From Candidatus Rokuibacteriota bacterium (GTDB taxonomy: Bacteria; Methylomirabilota; Methylomirabilia; Rokubacteriales; CSP1-6), in NCBI GenBank assembly GCA_003220225.1, contig QHRU01000060.1, positions 1 to 64,000 of the forward strand: a DNA stretch of 64,000 nt, in the 5' to 3' direction. This document shows positions 8,216 through 16,199 of this stretch, one piece after another. Under the pieces are notes generated by a model, which saw only the letters and a program-made list of their open reading frames with translations, had not been told where the DNA came from and did no database searches. The position numbers were made by a program, and so were the translations under genes. Position 1 is the first letter of the stretch. The number at the start of each line of letters is the position of its first letter.

Positions 8216-8828
8216 CGTGATCGCCGACGAGACCGACCTCCGCGCGCTGCTCGGCACTCCGAGCGAGGTCGCGGTGAAGAAGCAGCTCGCGAGGCTCGAC
8301 GCCCACTGCCGCGCGATCATCGCTCACGCGCCGTTCGTTCTCCTCGCCACCGCCGACGCCGAGGGGCGCTGCGATGTGTCGCCGAAGGGCGATCCCGCGG
8401 GGTTCGTGCGCGTCCTCGACGACACCCACCTCGTCGTGCCCGATCGGCCGGGTAACAAGCGGCTCGACGGCATGCGGAACATCCTCGCCAACCCGCGCGT
8501 GGGACTGCTCTTCCTCGTGCCCGGCCGCGGCGAGACGCTGCGCGTGAACGGCCGGGCCTGCATCACGCGCGACGCCGACCTGCTCGCCACCCTGGCCGTG
8601 GCGGACAAGATCCCGAGTCTCGCCATCGGCGTCGAGGTCGAGGAGGTGTTCATCCACTGCGCGAAGGCGTTCAAACGCTCGGGACTCTGGGAGCCGGCGC
8701 GCTGGCCCGACGTCTCCGGCCTGACGCCGACGGCGAAGATGTTCCACGACCAGGTCGCCATCGCGGGCATGAGCGTCGAGGATTTCGCGCGCCGGCTGGA
8801 GACCGGCTACCGCACGGGCCTCTACTAG
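8205..8828 (+). CDS. Pyridoxamine 5'-phosphate oxidase-family FMN flavoprotein (MSMEG_1061-like)
   Basis: 207 residues of the split-barrel flavin family. Visible features are FVLLATADAEGRCDVSPKGD (residues 45-65), the core strand that binds FMN; VVPDRPGNKRLDGMRNIL (about 84-100); and a C-terminal segment with FIHCAKAFKRSGLW, typical of the PPOX-type MSMEG_1061 subgroup. Members are poorly characterised and may use FMN or F420 for redox steps. ATG at 8205 lies inside the end of the previous gene. HyuA starts 4 bases after the stop. Confidence 0.8.
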   Translation: MFRDVIADETDLRALLGTPSEVAVKKQLARLDAHCRAIIAHAPFVLLATADAEGRCDVSPKGDPAGFVRVLDDTHLVVPDRPGNKRLDGMRNILANPRVGLLFLVPGRGETLRVNGRACITRDADLLATLAVADKIPSLAIGVEVEEVFIHCAKAFKRSGLWEPARWPDVSGLTPTAKMFHDQVAIAGMSVEDFARRLETGYRTGLY

Positions 8829-8832
8829 CGCG

Positions 8833-10869
8833 ATGTGGCGGATCGGGATCGACGTCGGTGGCACCTTCACCGACCTCGCCGCCGTGGACGAGACCGGGCG
8901 TGTGGTCATCGCCAAGTGCGCGTCCACCCCGCGGGACCAGTCGGAAGGTCTCATGGAAGGCCTCGGCCTGCTCGCCGGGGAGTGCGGCACCGACCTCGCC
9001 GGCCTGCTCGCGAGCACCGAGCGCATCGTCCACGGCACCACCGTCGCCACCAACGCGCTGCTCGAGCGCAAAGGGGCGAAGGTCGGCCTGCTGACGACCG
9101 AGGGCCATCGCGACGTCATCGAGATGCGCGAGGGGCTCAAGGACGACCGCTACAACGTCCGCATGCCGCCGCCGGTGCCGCTCGTGCCCCGCGCGCGGCG
9201 CCTCGGCGTGCGCGAGCGCGTGGTCGCCGACGGCCGCGTCACGGTGCCGCTCGCGGCGCGCTCGCTCGCGACGGCGCTCGAGACGCTCGCGCGCGCCCGG
9301 GTCGACAGCGTCGCCGTCTGCTACCTGCACGCCTACCGCAATCCGCGTCACGAGCGGCTCACCGCGCGCGCGCTGGCACGCCGGCTGCGTGGCGTCTACG
9401 TCTCGCTGTCGTCCGTGGTGCTGCCACAAATCAAGGAGTACGAGCGCATCTGGACCACGGTGGTGAACGCGTACGTGGGACCGGCGCTGGCCCGGTACCT
9501 CAACGCGCTCCGCGCGCGCCTGGCCGCGCGCGGCTATCGCGGCGACGTGCTCATCATGCAGTCTCACGGCGGCGTCGCCCCCATCCGGGAATCAGCGCGT
9601 CTCGCCGCCGGCGCCGTGCTCTCGGGACCCGCGGGCGGCATCGCCGCCGGCCGCTACGCCGCGCGGCTGCTCGAGGAAGGCAGCCTCATCACGTTCGACA
9701 TGGGCGGTACCAGCACCGACATCGCGCTGCTCCAGCGCGGCGAGCCTTCGTTGACCGGCGAGAAGACGGTCGGCATCGCCAGGATCGCGCTGCCCAGCCT
9801 CGACATCCACACGCTGGGCGCCGGCGGCGGCTCGATCGCGCACGTGGACCCCGGCGGGATCCTGCACGTCGGGCCGGAGAGCGCCGGCGCCGATCCGGGG
9901 CCGGCCTGCTACGGCAAGGGCGGGGATCGCGCGACGGTGACCGACGCCAACGTCGTGCTCGGCTTCCTCGATCCCGCCAACTTCCTCGGCGGCCGCATCG
10001 CGCTCGACAGACGCGCGGCAGAGCTGGCCGTAGACCGTGTCGCGCGCGCGCTCGGCACGGAGCGGCTCGCCGCCGCCGAGGGCATCGCCAAGGTCGTGGA
10101 CACCAACATGGCCGAGGGCATCAAGATCGTCTCCGTCCGGCGCGGCGTCGATCCGCGCAAGTTCACGCTGGTGGCGTTCGGCGGCGCCGCGGGGCTGCAC
10201 GTCACCGAGGTCGCGCGGCTGCTCGAGATCCGCCGCGTCGTGATCCCGAACGTGGCGGCCGTGCTCTCGGCCTGGGGCATGCTCGCGACGGACCTCCGGT
10301 ACGAGCTGGTGCGCAGCCACGTCAGCGAGGTGTCGCGCCTGGCGCCCGCCACCCTGCGCCGGCTCTTCGCGGCGATGGAGGCCGACGGCCGCAAGCGGCT
10401 CGGGGTGTTCGACGGGCCGGTGAGCGTGAGGCGCTCGCTCGACATGCGCTACGGCGAGCAGATCTTCGAGATCCCCGTGAGCCTCGACGGCGTGAATCTG
10501 GACGCCGCGAACCTGCTCGACGAGATCGTCGCGCGCTTCCACCGTCGCCACGAGGAGCTCTACGCGTACAGCGCGCCGGGGCAGGAGGTCGTCGTCGTCA
10601 ACGCGCGCGTGGCCGTCGTCGGCGAGCTGCCACCGCTCGCCACCGGCCCGAGCGACCGCGTGCGGCGCGACGCGCCGAAGGCCGCGCGCCGGCGGGTCTG
10701 GCTCGGCGACTGGGTCGAGGTGCCGGTCTTTCGCCTCGGCGAGCTGCCCGTCGGCTGGGAGACGAAGGGCCCGGCGCTGTTCGAGTCGGCGACGACGACG
10801 GTGCTCCTCCGCGCCGGCGAGCGCGTGAGTGTCACGCCGCACGGCTGGCTCGACCTGCGCCTGAGCTGA
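8833..10869 (+). CDS. hyuA: Hydantoinase A / 5-oxoprolinase family, ATP-binding subunit
   Basis: 678 residues. The N-terminus IGIDVGGTFTDLAAVDETG is the actin-like ATPase phosphate-1 motif, followed by HGTTVATNALLERKGAKVGL (about residue 62), both diagnostic of HyuA/oxoprolinase A. The second half carries FDMGGTSTDIAL and LGAGGGSIAHVDPGG, which form the phosphate-2 and metal site. It should pair with HyuB at 896-2548 to hydrolyse a cyclic amide with ATP. It is the last gene of the operon, with 100 bases to the MOSC gene. Confidence 0.92.
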   Translation: MWRIGIDVGGTFTDLAAVDETGRVVIAKCASTPRDQSEGLMEGLGLLAGECGTDLAGLLASTERIVHGTTVATNALLERKGAKVGLLTTEGHRDVIEMREGLKDDRYNVRMPPPVPLVPRARRLGVRERVVADGRVTVPLAARSLATALETLARARVDSVAVCYLHAYRNPRHERLTARALARRLRGVYVSLSSVVLPQIKEYERIWTTVVNAYVGPALARYLNALRARLAARGYRGDVLIMQSHGGVAPIRESARLAAGAVLSGPAGGIAAGRYAARLLEEGSLITFDMGGTSTDIALLQRGEPSLTGEKTVGIARIALPSLDIHTLGAGGGSIAHVDPGGILHVGPESAGADPGPACYGKGGDRATVTDANVVLGFLDPANFLGGRIALDRRAAELAVDRVARALGTERLAAAEGIAKVVDTNMAEGIKIVSVRRGVDPRKFTLVAFGGAAGLHVTEVARLLEIRRVVIPNVAAVLSAWGMLATDLRYELVRSHVSEVSRLAPATLRRLFAAMEADGRKRLGVFDGPVSVRRSLDMRYGEQIFEIPVSLDGVNLDAANLLDEIVARFHRRHEELYAYSAPGQEVVVVNARVAVVGELPPLATGPSDRVRRDAPKAARRRVWLGDWVEVPVFRLGELPVGWETKGPALFESATTTVLLRAGERVSVTPHGWLDLRLS

Positions 10870-10956
10870 ACGCGCGTCGTTCCTCCGCGCCCGTCGCCCC
10901 TCAAGGGACTCTCGCCGCGTACCGGCAGCGACCCCGCACCGACCGACCCCATCGAG

Positions 10957-10962
10957 TACAAT
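10957..10962 (+). promoter_or_regulatory. -10 box (TACAAT) for the MOSC gene, near-leaderless
   Basis: TACAAT ends 7 nt before the ATG at 10970, so the predicted transcript starts essentially at the start codon. No ribosome-binding site fits in between. This promoter would begin the redox operon 10970-13893, separating it from the hydantoinase operon. Confidence 0.45.
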
Positions 10963-10969
10963 CCGAGCC

Positions 10970-11443
10970 ATGCGCGAGACGTGGCAGGGCAGCGTCGTGT
11001 CGATCCACGTGGCGCCCGAGGCGGGCGCGCCGATGCTCGTGGTGCCCGAGGCGCGCGCGTGGCCGGGGCGCGGGCTCGAGGGCGATCGCTACGCCACCGG
11101 CCGCGGCCACTACTCGCCCCGGCCGTCCCAGGGCGGCCGCGAGATCACGCTGATCGAGACGGAAACCCTCGAGGCCCTGGGCGGCCTGGACGTCAAGCTC
11201 TCGCCCGCCGAGACGCGCCGAAACGTCGCGACCCGCGGCGTGCCGCTCAACCACCTGGTGGACCGCGTCTTCCGTGTCGGCGAGGTTCGCCTGCGCGGCA
11301 CGCGGCTCTGCGAGCCGTGCAAATACCTCGACGGGCTCACGCGCGACGGCGTCATGGCGGCGCTCGTCCACCGCGGCGGGCTGCGCGCGCAGATTCTCAG
11401 CGAGGGAGTCATCCGGGTCGGCGACGTCGTGCGGCCCGAGTAA
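10970..11443 (+). CDS. MOSC-domain protein
   Basis: 157 residues. The MOSC beta-barrel of molybdenum cofactor sulfurase C-terminal type is shown by RGLEGDRYATGRGHY (about residues 37-51), ITLIETETLEAL, PAETRRNVATRGVPLNHLVD and the conserved cysteine in LCEPCKYL (about 115-122). MOSC proteins bind or transfer sulfur and Moco-related ligands. It precedes the selenocysteine glutaredoxin by only 16 bases and so heads the operon. Confidence 0.88.
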   Translation: MRETWQGSVVSIHVAPEAGAPMLVVPEARAWPGRGLEGDRYATGRGHYSPRPSQGGREITLIETETLEALGGLDVKLSPAETRRNVATRGVPLNHLVDRVFRVGEVRLRGTRLCEPCKYLDGLTRDGVMAALVHRGGLRAQILSEGVIRVGDVVRPE

Positions 11444-11459
11444 CGAGCGAGGAGGAGCG

Positions 11460-11696
11460 ATGCCGCCGAAGGTGACGATCTACACGAACGTCGGCTGAGG
11501 GCCCTGTCACCGCGCGACAGAGTATCTGTCGCAGAAGGGCGTGCCGTTCACCGAGCGCAATGTCGGGCGAGACGCCGGCGCGCGCGAGGAGCTGATGGAG
11601 CTGGGCCTCACGTCGTTGCCGGTGATCCTCATCGGCGCGCGGCGGCTCAGCGGGTTCAACCCCCAAAAGATCGACGAGGCGCTGGCCGGCTCGTAG
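11460..11696 (+). CDS. Selenocysteine-containing glutaredoxin/NrdH-like protein (in-frame UGA)
   Basis: A 78-residue glutaredoxin-fold protein if the UGA at 11496-11498 is read as selenocysteine at residue 13: the N-terminus MPPKVTIYTNVG is followed by Sec-G-P-C-H, so the usual CxxC/CPxC redox pair becomes UxxC. The fold continues in the same frame through YLSQKGVPFTERNVG, the cis-Pro motif TSLPVILIG and the final helix FNPQKIDEALAG, ending at TAG. A strong GGAGGAG ribosome-binding site precedes the ATG. Without read-through only 12 residues would be made, yet 65 well-conserved codons follow. A perfect hairpin begins 5 nt after the UGA. It sits directly upstream of the FTR catalytic gene (gap 9 nt), implying electron transfer from FTR. 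Confidence 0.88.
11499..11520 (+). promoter_or_regulatory. Candidate bacterial SECIS hairpin in the glutaredoxin gene
   Basis: Just after the UGA, CTGTC (11504-11508) pairs perfectly with GACAG (11516-11520) around a 7-nt loop. Bacterial SECIS elements are short hairpins directly 3' of the UGA, bound by SelB, and this position and size fit. The loop does not exactly match the E. coli fdhF loop, which is normal between phyla. Confidence 0.6.
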
Positions 11697-11705
11697 GAGG
11701 ACCTG

Positions 11706-12116
11706 ATGGCCGATCCGTCGCAGGCGAACGTCGACAAGATGTGGGCGTACGCGCGCAAGTACGCCGAGAAATCCGGGACGGCGCTGCATCCGGACGTGAG
11801 CGTCACCGAGGCCGTGGTCCAGGGGCTGGCCAAGCACATCGAGGAGGTCGGGCGGCCGCTGTGCCCGTGCAACTTCTATCCGGATCCGAAGGCGGAGGCC
11901 AAGCTGCGCCGCTGGATCTGCGCGTGCGACGAGATGCAGAAATGGAAGTACTGCCACTGCCTGCTGTTCGTCACGCCGGAGGGCCTCCCCATCACCGAGT
12001 ACCTCCCCGAGGACCACGAGGGCCGGCACGCGTACGGGGTCGTCAAGGATCCGACGCCCGCCAAGGGCCGCGCCACCGCCAGGGTCCTCGAGCGGCAGCA
12101 GGCGGAGGAGACATGA
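11706..12116 (+). CDS. ftrC: Ferredoxin-thioredoxin reductase catalytic (beta) chain
   Basis: 136 residues with the complete FTR signature CPC-x16-CxC-x8-CHC: CPC at about 58-60, CAC at about 77-79 and CHC at about 88-90. These seven-cysteine patterns hold the 4Fe-4S cluster and its adjacent redox disulfide, which passes ferredoxin electrons to thioredoxin-type partners. No variable-chain gene is nearby, as in many non-photosynthetic bacteria. A GGAGGACC ribosome-binding site precedes the ATG. The selenoglutaredoxin 9 nt upstream is the obvious electron acceptor. The 3' end overlaps ridA (ATGA). Confidence 0.93.
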   Translation: MADPSQANVDKMWAYARKYAEKSGTALHPDVSVTEAVVQGLAKHIEEVGRPLCPCNFYPDPKAEAKLRRWICACDEMQKWKYCHCLLFVTPEGLPITEYLPEDHEGRHAYGVVKDPTPAKGRATARVLERQQAEET

Positions 12117-12568
12117 AGCCGGCGCATCGGCAGGAGATCCGCGTCCCCGGCATGCCGGAGCCGATCAGCCACTTCACCCACGTCGTGCGCGCGGGGCCGA
12201 TCGTGTTCGTCTCCGGCTGCGTCGCCAGCGACGAGAACGGCAAGACGGTCGGCGGCAGCGACATCGTCGCGCAGACCCGTCAGGTCCACGAGAACATCAA
12301 GCGCTGCCTCGCCGCCGCCGGCGCCACCTTCGCCGACGTCTGCAAGGTGACGGTGTTCCTCAAGAACGTGGCCGACCGCGAGAAGGTCAACACCGTCCGC
12401 AAGGAGTACTTCGGCCCGCACCGGCCGGCGAGCACCCTCGTCGAGATCTCGCGCCTCGTGCGCGACGACCTGTTGATCGAGATCGAAGCCACGGCCGTGG
12501 TGGCCGAGCGCGCGGCGCGACCCGCGCGCCGGCGCGCACAACCGACGAAGCGCGCGCGGCGACGCTGA
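12113..12568 (+). CDS. ridA: RidA (YjgF/YER057c/UK114) family protein
   Basis: 151 residues. The RidA fold is recognisable from VRAGPIVFVSGCVASDENG (about 27-45), VHENIKRCLAAAGATFADVC (about 60-80) and RPASTLVEISRLVRDDLLIEIEA (about 103-125), including the conserved Arg of the ligand site. The C-terminal 20 residues are Arg/Ala-rich and probably disordered. RidA proteins hydrolyse reactive enamine/imine intermediates. It overlaps genes on both sides (ATGA and TGATG), so it is translationally coupled in the redox operon. Confidence 0.9.
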   Translation: MKPAHRQEIRVPGMPEPISHFTHVVRAGPIVFVSGCVASDENGKTVGGSDIVAQTRQVHENIKRCLAAAGATFADVCKVTVFLKNVADREKVNTVRKEYFGPHRPASTLVEISRLVRDDLLIEIEATAVVAERAARPARRRAQPTKRARRR

Positions 12569-13404
12569 TGCCCACCGTGCGCCTGCGCGACGCCTCCGAG
12601 TATCCCGAGTCCGCGCGCCGGCTCTTCGAGCTGTCCAGGCAGTGGTTCGACTACGACTTCAAAGAGCCGCCGGCGATGAGCCGCGTGATGGCGTGGGACC
12701 CGCACTTCGGCGGCCCTCACGGCCGCGCCATGAAGCGCGCGATGGCGCCGGGGGAGTTCTCGCGCGGCGAGAAGGAGATGGTGGCGGCCGCGGTCAGCGG
12801 CGTCAACGCCTGCACCTACTGAGTGGAGGCGCACACTGCAGCCGGGAAGCTGCAGGGGATGACGGGCGACGATCGCTGGTACGAGGCCGCGTTCGTGGTG
12901 GGCATCACCAACGCGCTCAACGTGGTCGCCGACGGTCTCGGCGGCGCGCCGATGCGTCAGGTCGAGCCCGAGATGGCGCCCGCGGAGGTGCGGACGATCT
13001 TCGCCGACATCCGGGCATTCTATGGGACGGGCGGCCCGGCGGCCGACGTCCTCGGCGGCGAGATTCCGATGCCCTTCGGCCTCGTCGCTCACGACCCCGG
13101 CTATCTCGCCGACGTCTGGGCGGCGGTGAGGCGCGCGTTCAGCGAGCGACGCCTGACGCGCCGCCACAAGGAGGCGCTGGCCTTCGCGGTGTCGCTCACG
13201 ACGCGCTCGGCCTTCGGCACCGCCTTCCACCTCGCGGAGCTGCGGCGCCTCGGCGTGGGCGAGCGCGGCGTCATGGAGATCGTCGGTGTCACCCAGATGT
13301 TTTCCTCGTACACGAAGATCGCCGACACCCTCCAGCTGGCGTCGGACATGGCCGACATCGCCCCGCCGGACGCGTCCGGCGTGCCGGACCCCGGCGCGGA
13401 GTGA
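12568..13404 (+). CDS. Selenocysteine-containing AhpD-like peroxidase-related protein (in-frame UGA)
   Basis: 278 residues if UGA at 12820-12822 is decoded as selenocysteine, residue 85. The motif reads AVSGVNACTY-Sec-VEAHTAAG, so the AhpD CxxC becomes CxxU with the conserved downstream His retained. The frame continues without interruption for 193 codons, with a second CMD-like helical region at about 190-250 (HKEALAFAVSLTTRSAFGTA). This is a two-domain AhpD/peroxidase-related protein, twice the length of plain AhpD. A 7-bp hairpin follows the UGA. It overlaps ridA (TGATG) and shares the operon with selenoglutaredoxin and FTR, which could reduce it. Without Sec insertion an 84-residue stub would result. 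Confidence 0.88.
12823..12855 (+). promoter_or_regulatory. Candidate bacterial SECIS hairpin in the AhpD-like gene
   Basis: Thirteen nt after the UGA, CTGCAGC (12836-12842) pairs perfectly with GCTGCAG (12849-12855), closing a 6-nt loop CGGGAA. The location, 7-bp stem and small G-containing loop fit a SelB-recognised bacterial SECIS. Confidence 0.65.
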
Positions 13405-13413
13405 GCCGAGGCC

Positions 13414-13893
13414 GTGGCGTCCGAGCGCGAGCTCGCGATCGAGCTGTGGCGGGAGGCCTACCGCCAGCAGATGGCCGGTGACCTCGACGCCGCCATCGAG
13501 ACGTACCGGCGCTCGATCGCCACGTGCCCGACCGCCGAGGCGCACACGTTCCTCGGCTGGACCTACTCCTTTCAGGGCCGGCTCGAAGAGGCGAGGGCCG
13601 AGTGCCTGCGGGCCATCGAGGTCGACCCCGACTTCGGCAACCCGTACAACGACATCGGCGTGTACCTGATGCAGCAGGGCAAGCTCGAGGAGGCGATCCC
13701 GTGGCTGGAGCGGGCCAAACAGGCGCGCCGCTACGAGCCCCGCCAGTTCCCGTTCATGAACCTGGGCCGGATCTACCTCAAGCAGGGGCGCTGGTGGGAG
13801 GCGCTGCACCAGTTCGAGGCCGCCGTCCGCCTGGCTCCGGCCGACGCCGAGCTCGCCAAGACCCTGCATTCGCTGCGCGGCCGCCTGAACTGA
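13414..13893 (+). CDS. Tetratricopeptide repeat protein
   Basis: 159 residues made almost wholly of TPR units: AGDLDAAIETYRRSIATCPT, GRLEEARAECLRAIEVDPDF, GKLEEAIPWLERAKQ and GRWWEALHQFEAAVRLAP, with the usual Gly8/Ala20/Pro32 spacing, about four repeats. There is no signal peptide. The start is the GTG at 13414, 9 bases after the selenoprotein stop, so it ends the redox operon. TPR proteins are scaffolds; the partner is unknown. Confidence 0.85.
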   Translation: MASERELAIELWREAYRQQMAGDLDAAIETYRRSIATCPTAEAHTFLGWTYSFQGRLEEARAECLRAIEVDPDFGNPYNDIGVYLMQQGKLEEAIPWLERAKQARRYEPRQFPFMNLGRIYLKQGRWWEALHQFEAAVRLAPADAELAKTLHSLRGRLN

Positions 13894-13968
13894 CGCCTGG
13901 GGCGGCTCCATGGACCGCGCCAACGGCGACAACAGCGCCGGCCGCGGCGACGCGGGCCCCGGGCCTCG

Positions 13969-14202
13969 CTAAGCGCCGGGCGCTTCCGGCGCCGTCTCGT
14001 CGGCCGGAGCGAAGTCGACGTGTTGACGCGTCGCCTCGTCCAGGTCGCGCCCGCCGAGCACGCGGCTCAGCTGCGCCGCGTCGGCGATGGGCCCGTGCGC
14101 GTGGCGGAAGCGAATGATGGCGGCGGCGTCCTCGGCGCGGAGCCCCGGCACCTCGAGCAGCTCCTGCTGGTTGGCGGTGTTGACATGGATCGCGCGTGGC
14201 AT
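13969..14202 (-). CDS. Small helix-hairpin-helix protein (ComEA-like domain)
   Basis: 77 residues. IHVNTANQQELLEVPGLRAE followed by DAAAIIRFRHAHGPI is a ComEA/topoisomerase-type helix-hairpin-helix, which binds DNA backbone without sequence preference. The C-terminal part predicts a second imperfect hairpin (ADAAQLSRVLGGRDLDEAT). An AAGGAGG ribosome-binding site sits before the ATG. It has no signal peptide or transmembrane helix, unlike true ComEA. It lies downstream of the acyl-CoA ligase on the same strand, 21 bases away. Confidence 0.75.
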   Translation of the reverse strand: MPRAIHVNTANQQELLEVPGLRAEDAAAIIRFRHAHGPIADAAQLSRVLGGRDLDEATRQHVDFAPADETAPEAPGA

Positions 14203-14223
14203 GGCGGCCTCCTTCGGTGACGA

Positions 14224-15744
14224 TCAGACGCGCGTGGTTCGGCCGGCCCAGTAGGGCTCGCGCAGCAGCCGCTTGACGAGCTTGCCCGCGGTGTCGCGCG
14301 GGAAGTCGTCGTGGAAGGACACCTCGCGCGGCGCCTTGTAGTCGGCGAGGTGGGCGCGGCAGAAGTCCATCAGCTCGCGCTCGGTGACGCGCTCGCCGGG
14401 ACGAAGCTGGATGGCGGCGTGCACGCGCTCTCCCCACTCGGCGTCGGGCACGCCGAACACCGCGGCATCCTCGACGGCCGGATGGCGGTGCAGGGCGTCC
14501 TCGATCTCGGCCGGGTAGATGTTCACCCCGCCCGAGATGATCATGTCGCGCTTGCGGTCGCAGATGTAGACGAAGCCCTCGTCGTCCATCCACGCCACGT
14601 CGCCCACCGACATCCACTCGCCGCGCGACGTCTGCGCGGTCGCCGTCGGGTTTCCGTAGTACTCGTCGAACACGCCCTCGTAGCGGCGCACGAACAGCTC
14701 GCCCGGCGTGCCCGGCGCCGCCCGACGTCCGTCGTCGTCAAGGATGGCCAGCTCCACGCCCGGCGCCGCGCGGCCGCACGAGCCGGGCTTGCGCAGCACG
14801 TCCTCGGGACGCAGCACGGTGTTCACGCCGAGCTCCGTCGAGCCGTAGAACTCGTAGAGCGCGGGTCCGAACATCGCGACGGCCTGCTCCTTCACGCGCA
14901 TCGGGCACGGCGCGGCCGCGATGACGAGCGAGCGCATCGACGACACGTCGTAGCGCGCGCGCACCTCGGCCGGCAGGTCCACGATGCGCTTGAGCAGCGT
15001 GGGCGCCATGAACGTCGTCGTGCAGTGGTGCCGCTCGACGAGACGCAGCGCCTCCTCCGGATCGAACTTGCGCATCACCACCACGGTGCCGCCGACCATC
15101 TGCGCGTAGAGCGCGAAGCCGCCGGGGGCTGAATGGTAGAGCGGCCCGGCCACCAGGTGCACCTGCGCGGGGTCGAGACAGTCCAGCGCGGCCAGGCGCG
15201 GCAGGATGGCGGCGGGATCCGTCACGCGGCGCCGCGCGCCCTTCGGCTTGCCGGTGGTGCCTGCGGTGTAGATCATCGAGCCGCCCATGGCGGGCACCGC
15301 GGGCGGCGGCGCCTCGCTGCCCTGCGCGAGCAGGTCGTCGAGCGCCTCCGCCCACGGCCGCCGCTCGGGGCCGAGCGTGATCCAGCGCTTGACGCGCGCG
15401 GCGCCGCGCACGCGCTCGGCCATCGGCAGGAACGCGTCGCCGACGAACACCGCCGTCGCGTCGGCGTTGTCGAGGATGTAGGCGACCTCCTCGGCGGTGA
15501 GGCGGTGGTTCATCGGCACCCCGATGGCCCCGAGCGCGCGGAGGGCGGCGCCGGCCACGAGGTTCTCCAGCGCGTTGTGCGCGTAGACGATCACGTGCTG
15601 GCCGGCGCCGATCCCCAGGCCCGCCAGCGAGTGAGCGAGCCGGTTCCGCGTGCGGAAAAATTGCTCCCAGGTCAGCGACCGCTCGCCCTCGATGAGGGCG
15701 GTCCGATGCGGGTGCTTCGCGGTGTGGGCGGCCACGAGATCCAT
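14224..15744 (-). CDS. Class I acyl-CoA ligase (AMP-binding)
   Basis: 506 residues of the fatty acyl-CoA/crotonobetaine-CoA ligase type. Motifs present are the P-loop MIYTAGTTGKPKGARRR (about 155), YEFYGSTELG (about 290), the adenylation motif MSVGDVAWMDDEGFVYICDR (about 380) and the C-terminal catalytic lysine in FPRDTAGKLVKRLLREPYW. The acid it activates cannot be predicted reliably. It is divergent from the CusF-like gene and shares the following HhH gene's strand. Confidence 0.88.
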   Translation of the reverse strand: MDLVAAHTAKHPHRTALIEGERSLTWEQFFRTRNRLAHSLAGLGIGAGQHVIVYAHNALENLVAGAALRALGAIGVPMNHRLTAEEVAYILDNADATAVFVGDAFLPMAERVRGAARVKRWITLGPERRPWAEALDDLLAQGSEAPPPAVPAMGGSMIYTAGTTGKPKGARRRVTDPAAILPRLAALDCLDPAQVHLVAGPLYHSAPGGFALYAQMVGGTVVVMRKFDPEEALRLVERHHCTTTFMAPTLLKRIVDLPAEVRARYDVSSMRSLVIAAAPCPMRVKEQAVAMFGPALYEFYGSTELGVNTVLRPEDVLRKPGSCGRAAPGVELAILDDDGRRAAPGTPGELFVRRYEGVFDEYYGNPTATAQTSRGEWMSVGDVAWMDDEGFVYICDRKRDMIISGGVNIYPAEIEDALHRHPAVEDAAVFGVPDAEWGERVHAAIQLRPGERVTERELMDFCRAHLADYKAPREVSFHDDFPRDTAGKLVKRLLREPYWAGRTTRV

Positions 15745-15865
15745 GGTGGCGAGAGTCTACCTCCGGCTGGCCCGTCTTGTGCGCCGCACGATGGGATGGC
15801 TCACGGTCGCCACGACGTGCTCCGACGCCTGCCGCGCGCGGCGTGACGGCCGCCGCCGGCGGCGC

Positions 15866-15871
15866 TATGCT
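15866..15871 (+). promoter_or_regulatory. -10 box (TATGCT) for the CusF-like gene, near-leaderless
   Basis: TATGCT lies 6 nt before the GTG at 15878, the same spacing seen at hyuB, the MOSC gene and metH. It supports that GTG as the start. Confidence 0.4.
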
Positions 15872-15877
15872 CTCCGC

Positions 15878-16195
15878 GTGCGCTGGCCTGCCGCGCTGCT
15901 GCTCGTCCTGATCGCGGCCCCGCCGGCGGCGCACGCGCAGCCCGCGCGCTGGCGTGGCACCGGCGTCGTCGTGGCCGTGCTGCCCGCGCCCTCCAGCCTG
16001 CACGCCACGCGTCCGGTGATCGTGCTCGACCACCAGCCCATCGCCGGGCTCATGGAGCAGCGCATGTCGATGCCGTTCATCGCGGCGTCCGCCGACCTCT
16101 TCCGCGGCATCAAGGCCGGCGACCACGTGGCCTTCGCGCTCGCCGAGACGCCGGACGCGCTGCTCGTGGTGAGCCTCGAGCGGCTCGGACCGTAA
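15878..16195 (+). CDS. CusF-like periplasmic copper-binding protein
   Basis: 105 residues from the GTG at 15878. A signal peptide (VRWPAALLLVLIAAPPAAHA) is followed by a small OB-like barrel resembling CusF/CopK-type metal chaperones: GTGVVVAVLPAPS, VIVLDHQPIAGLMEQRMSMP and FRGIKAGDHVAFAL. The His of DHQPIAG and the Met pair in MEQRMSMPF match the His/Met Cu(I) ligands of CusF. There is no neighbouring CusCBA efflux gene, so it may act alone. The family match is by motif only. It is followed immediately by the hairpin repeat 16200-16348. Confidence 0.7.
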   Translation: MRWPAALLLVLIAAPPAAHAQPARWRGTGVVVAVLPAPSSLHATRPVIVLDHQPIAGLMEQRMSMPFIAASADLFRGIKAGDHVAFALAETPDALLVVSLERLGP

Positions 16196-16199
16196 ACAT

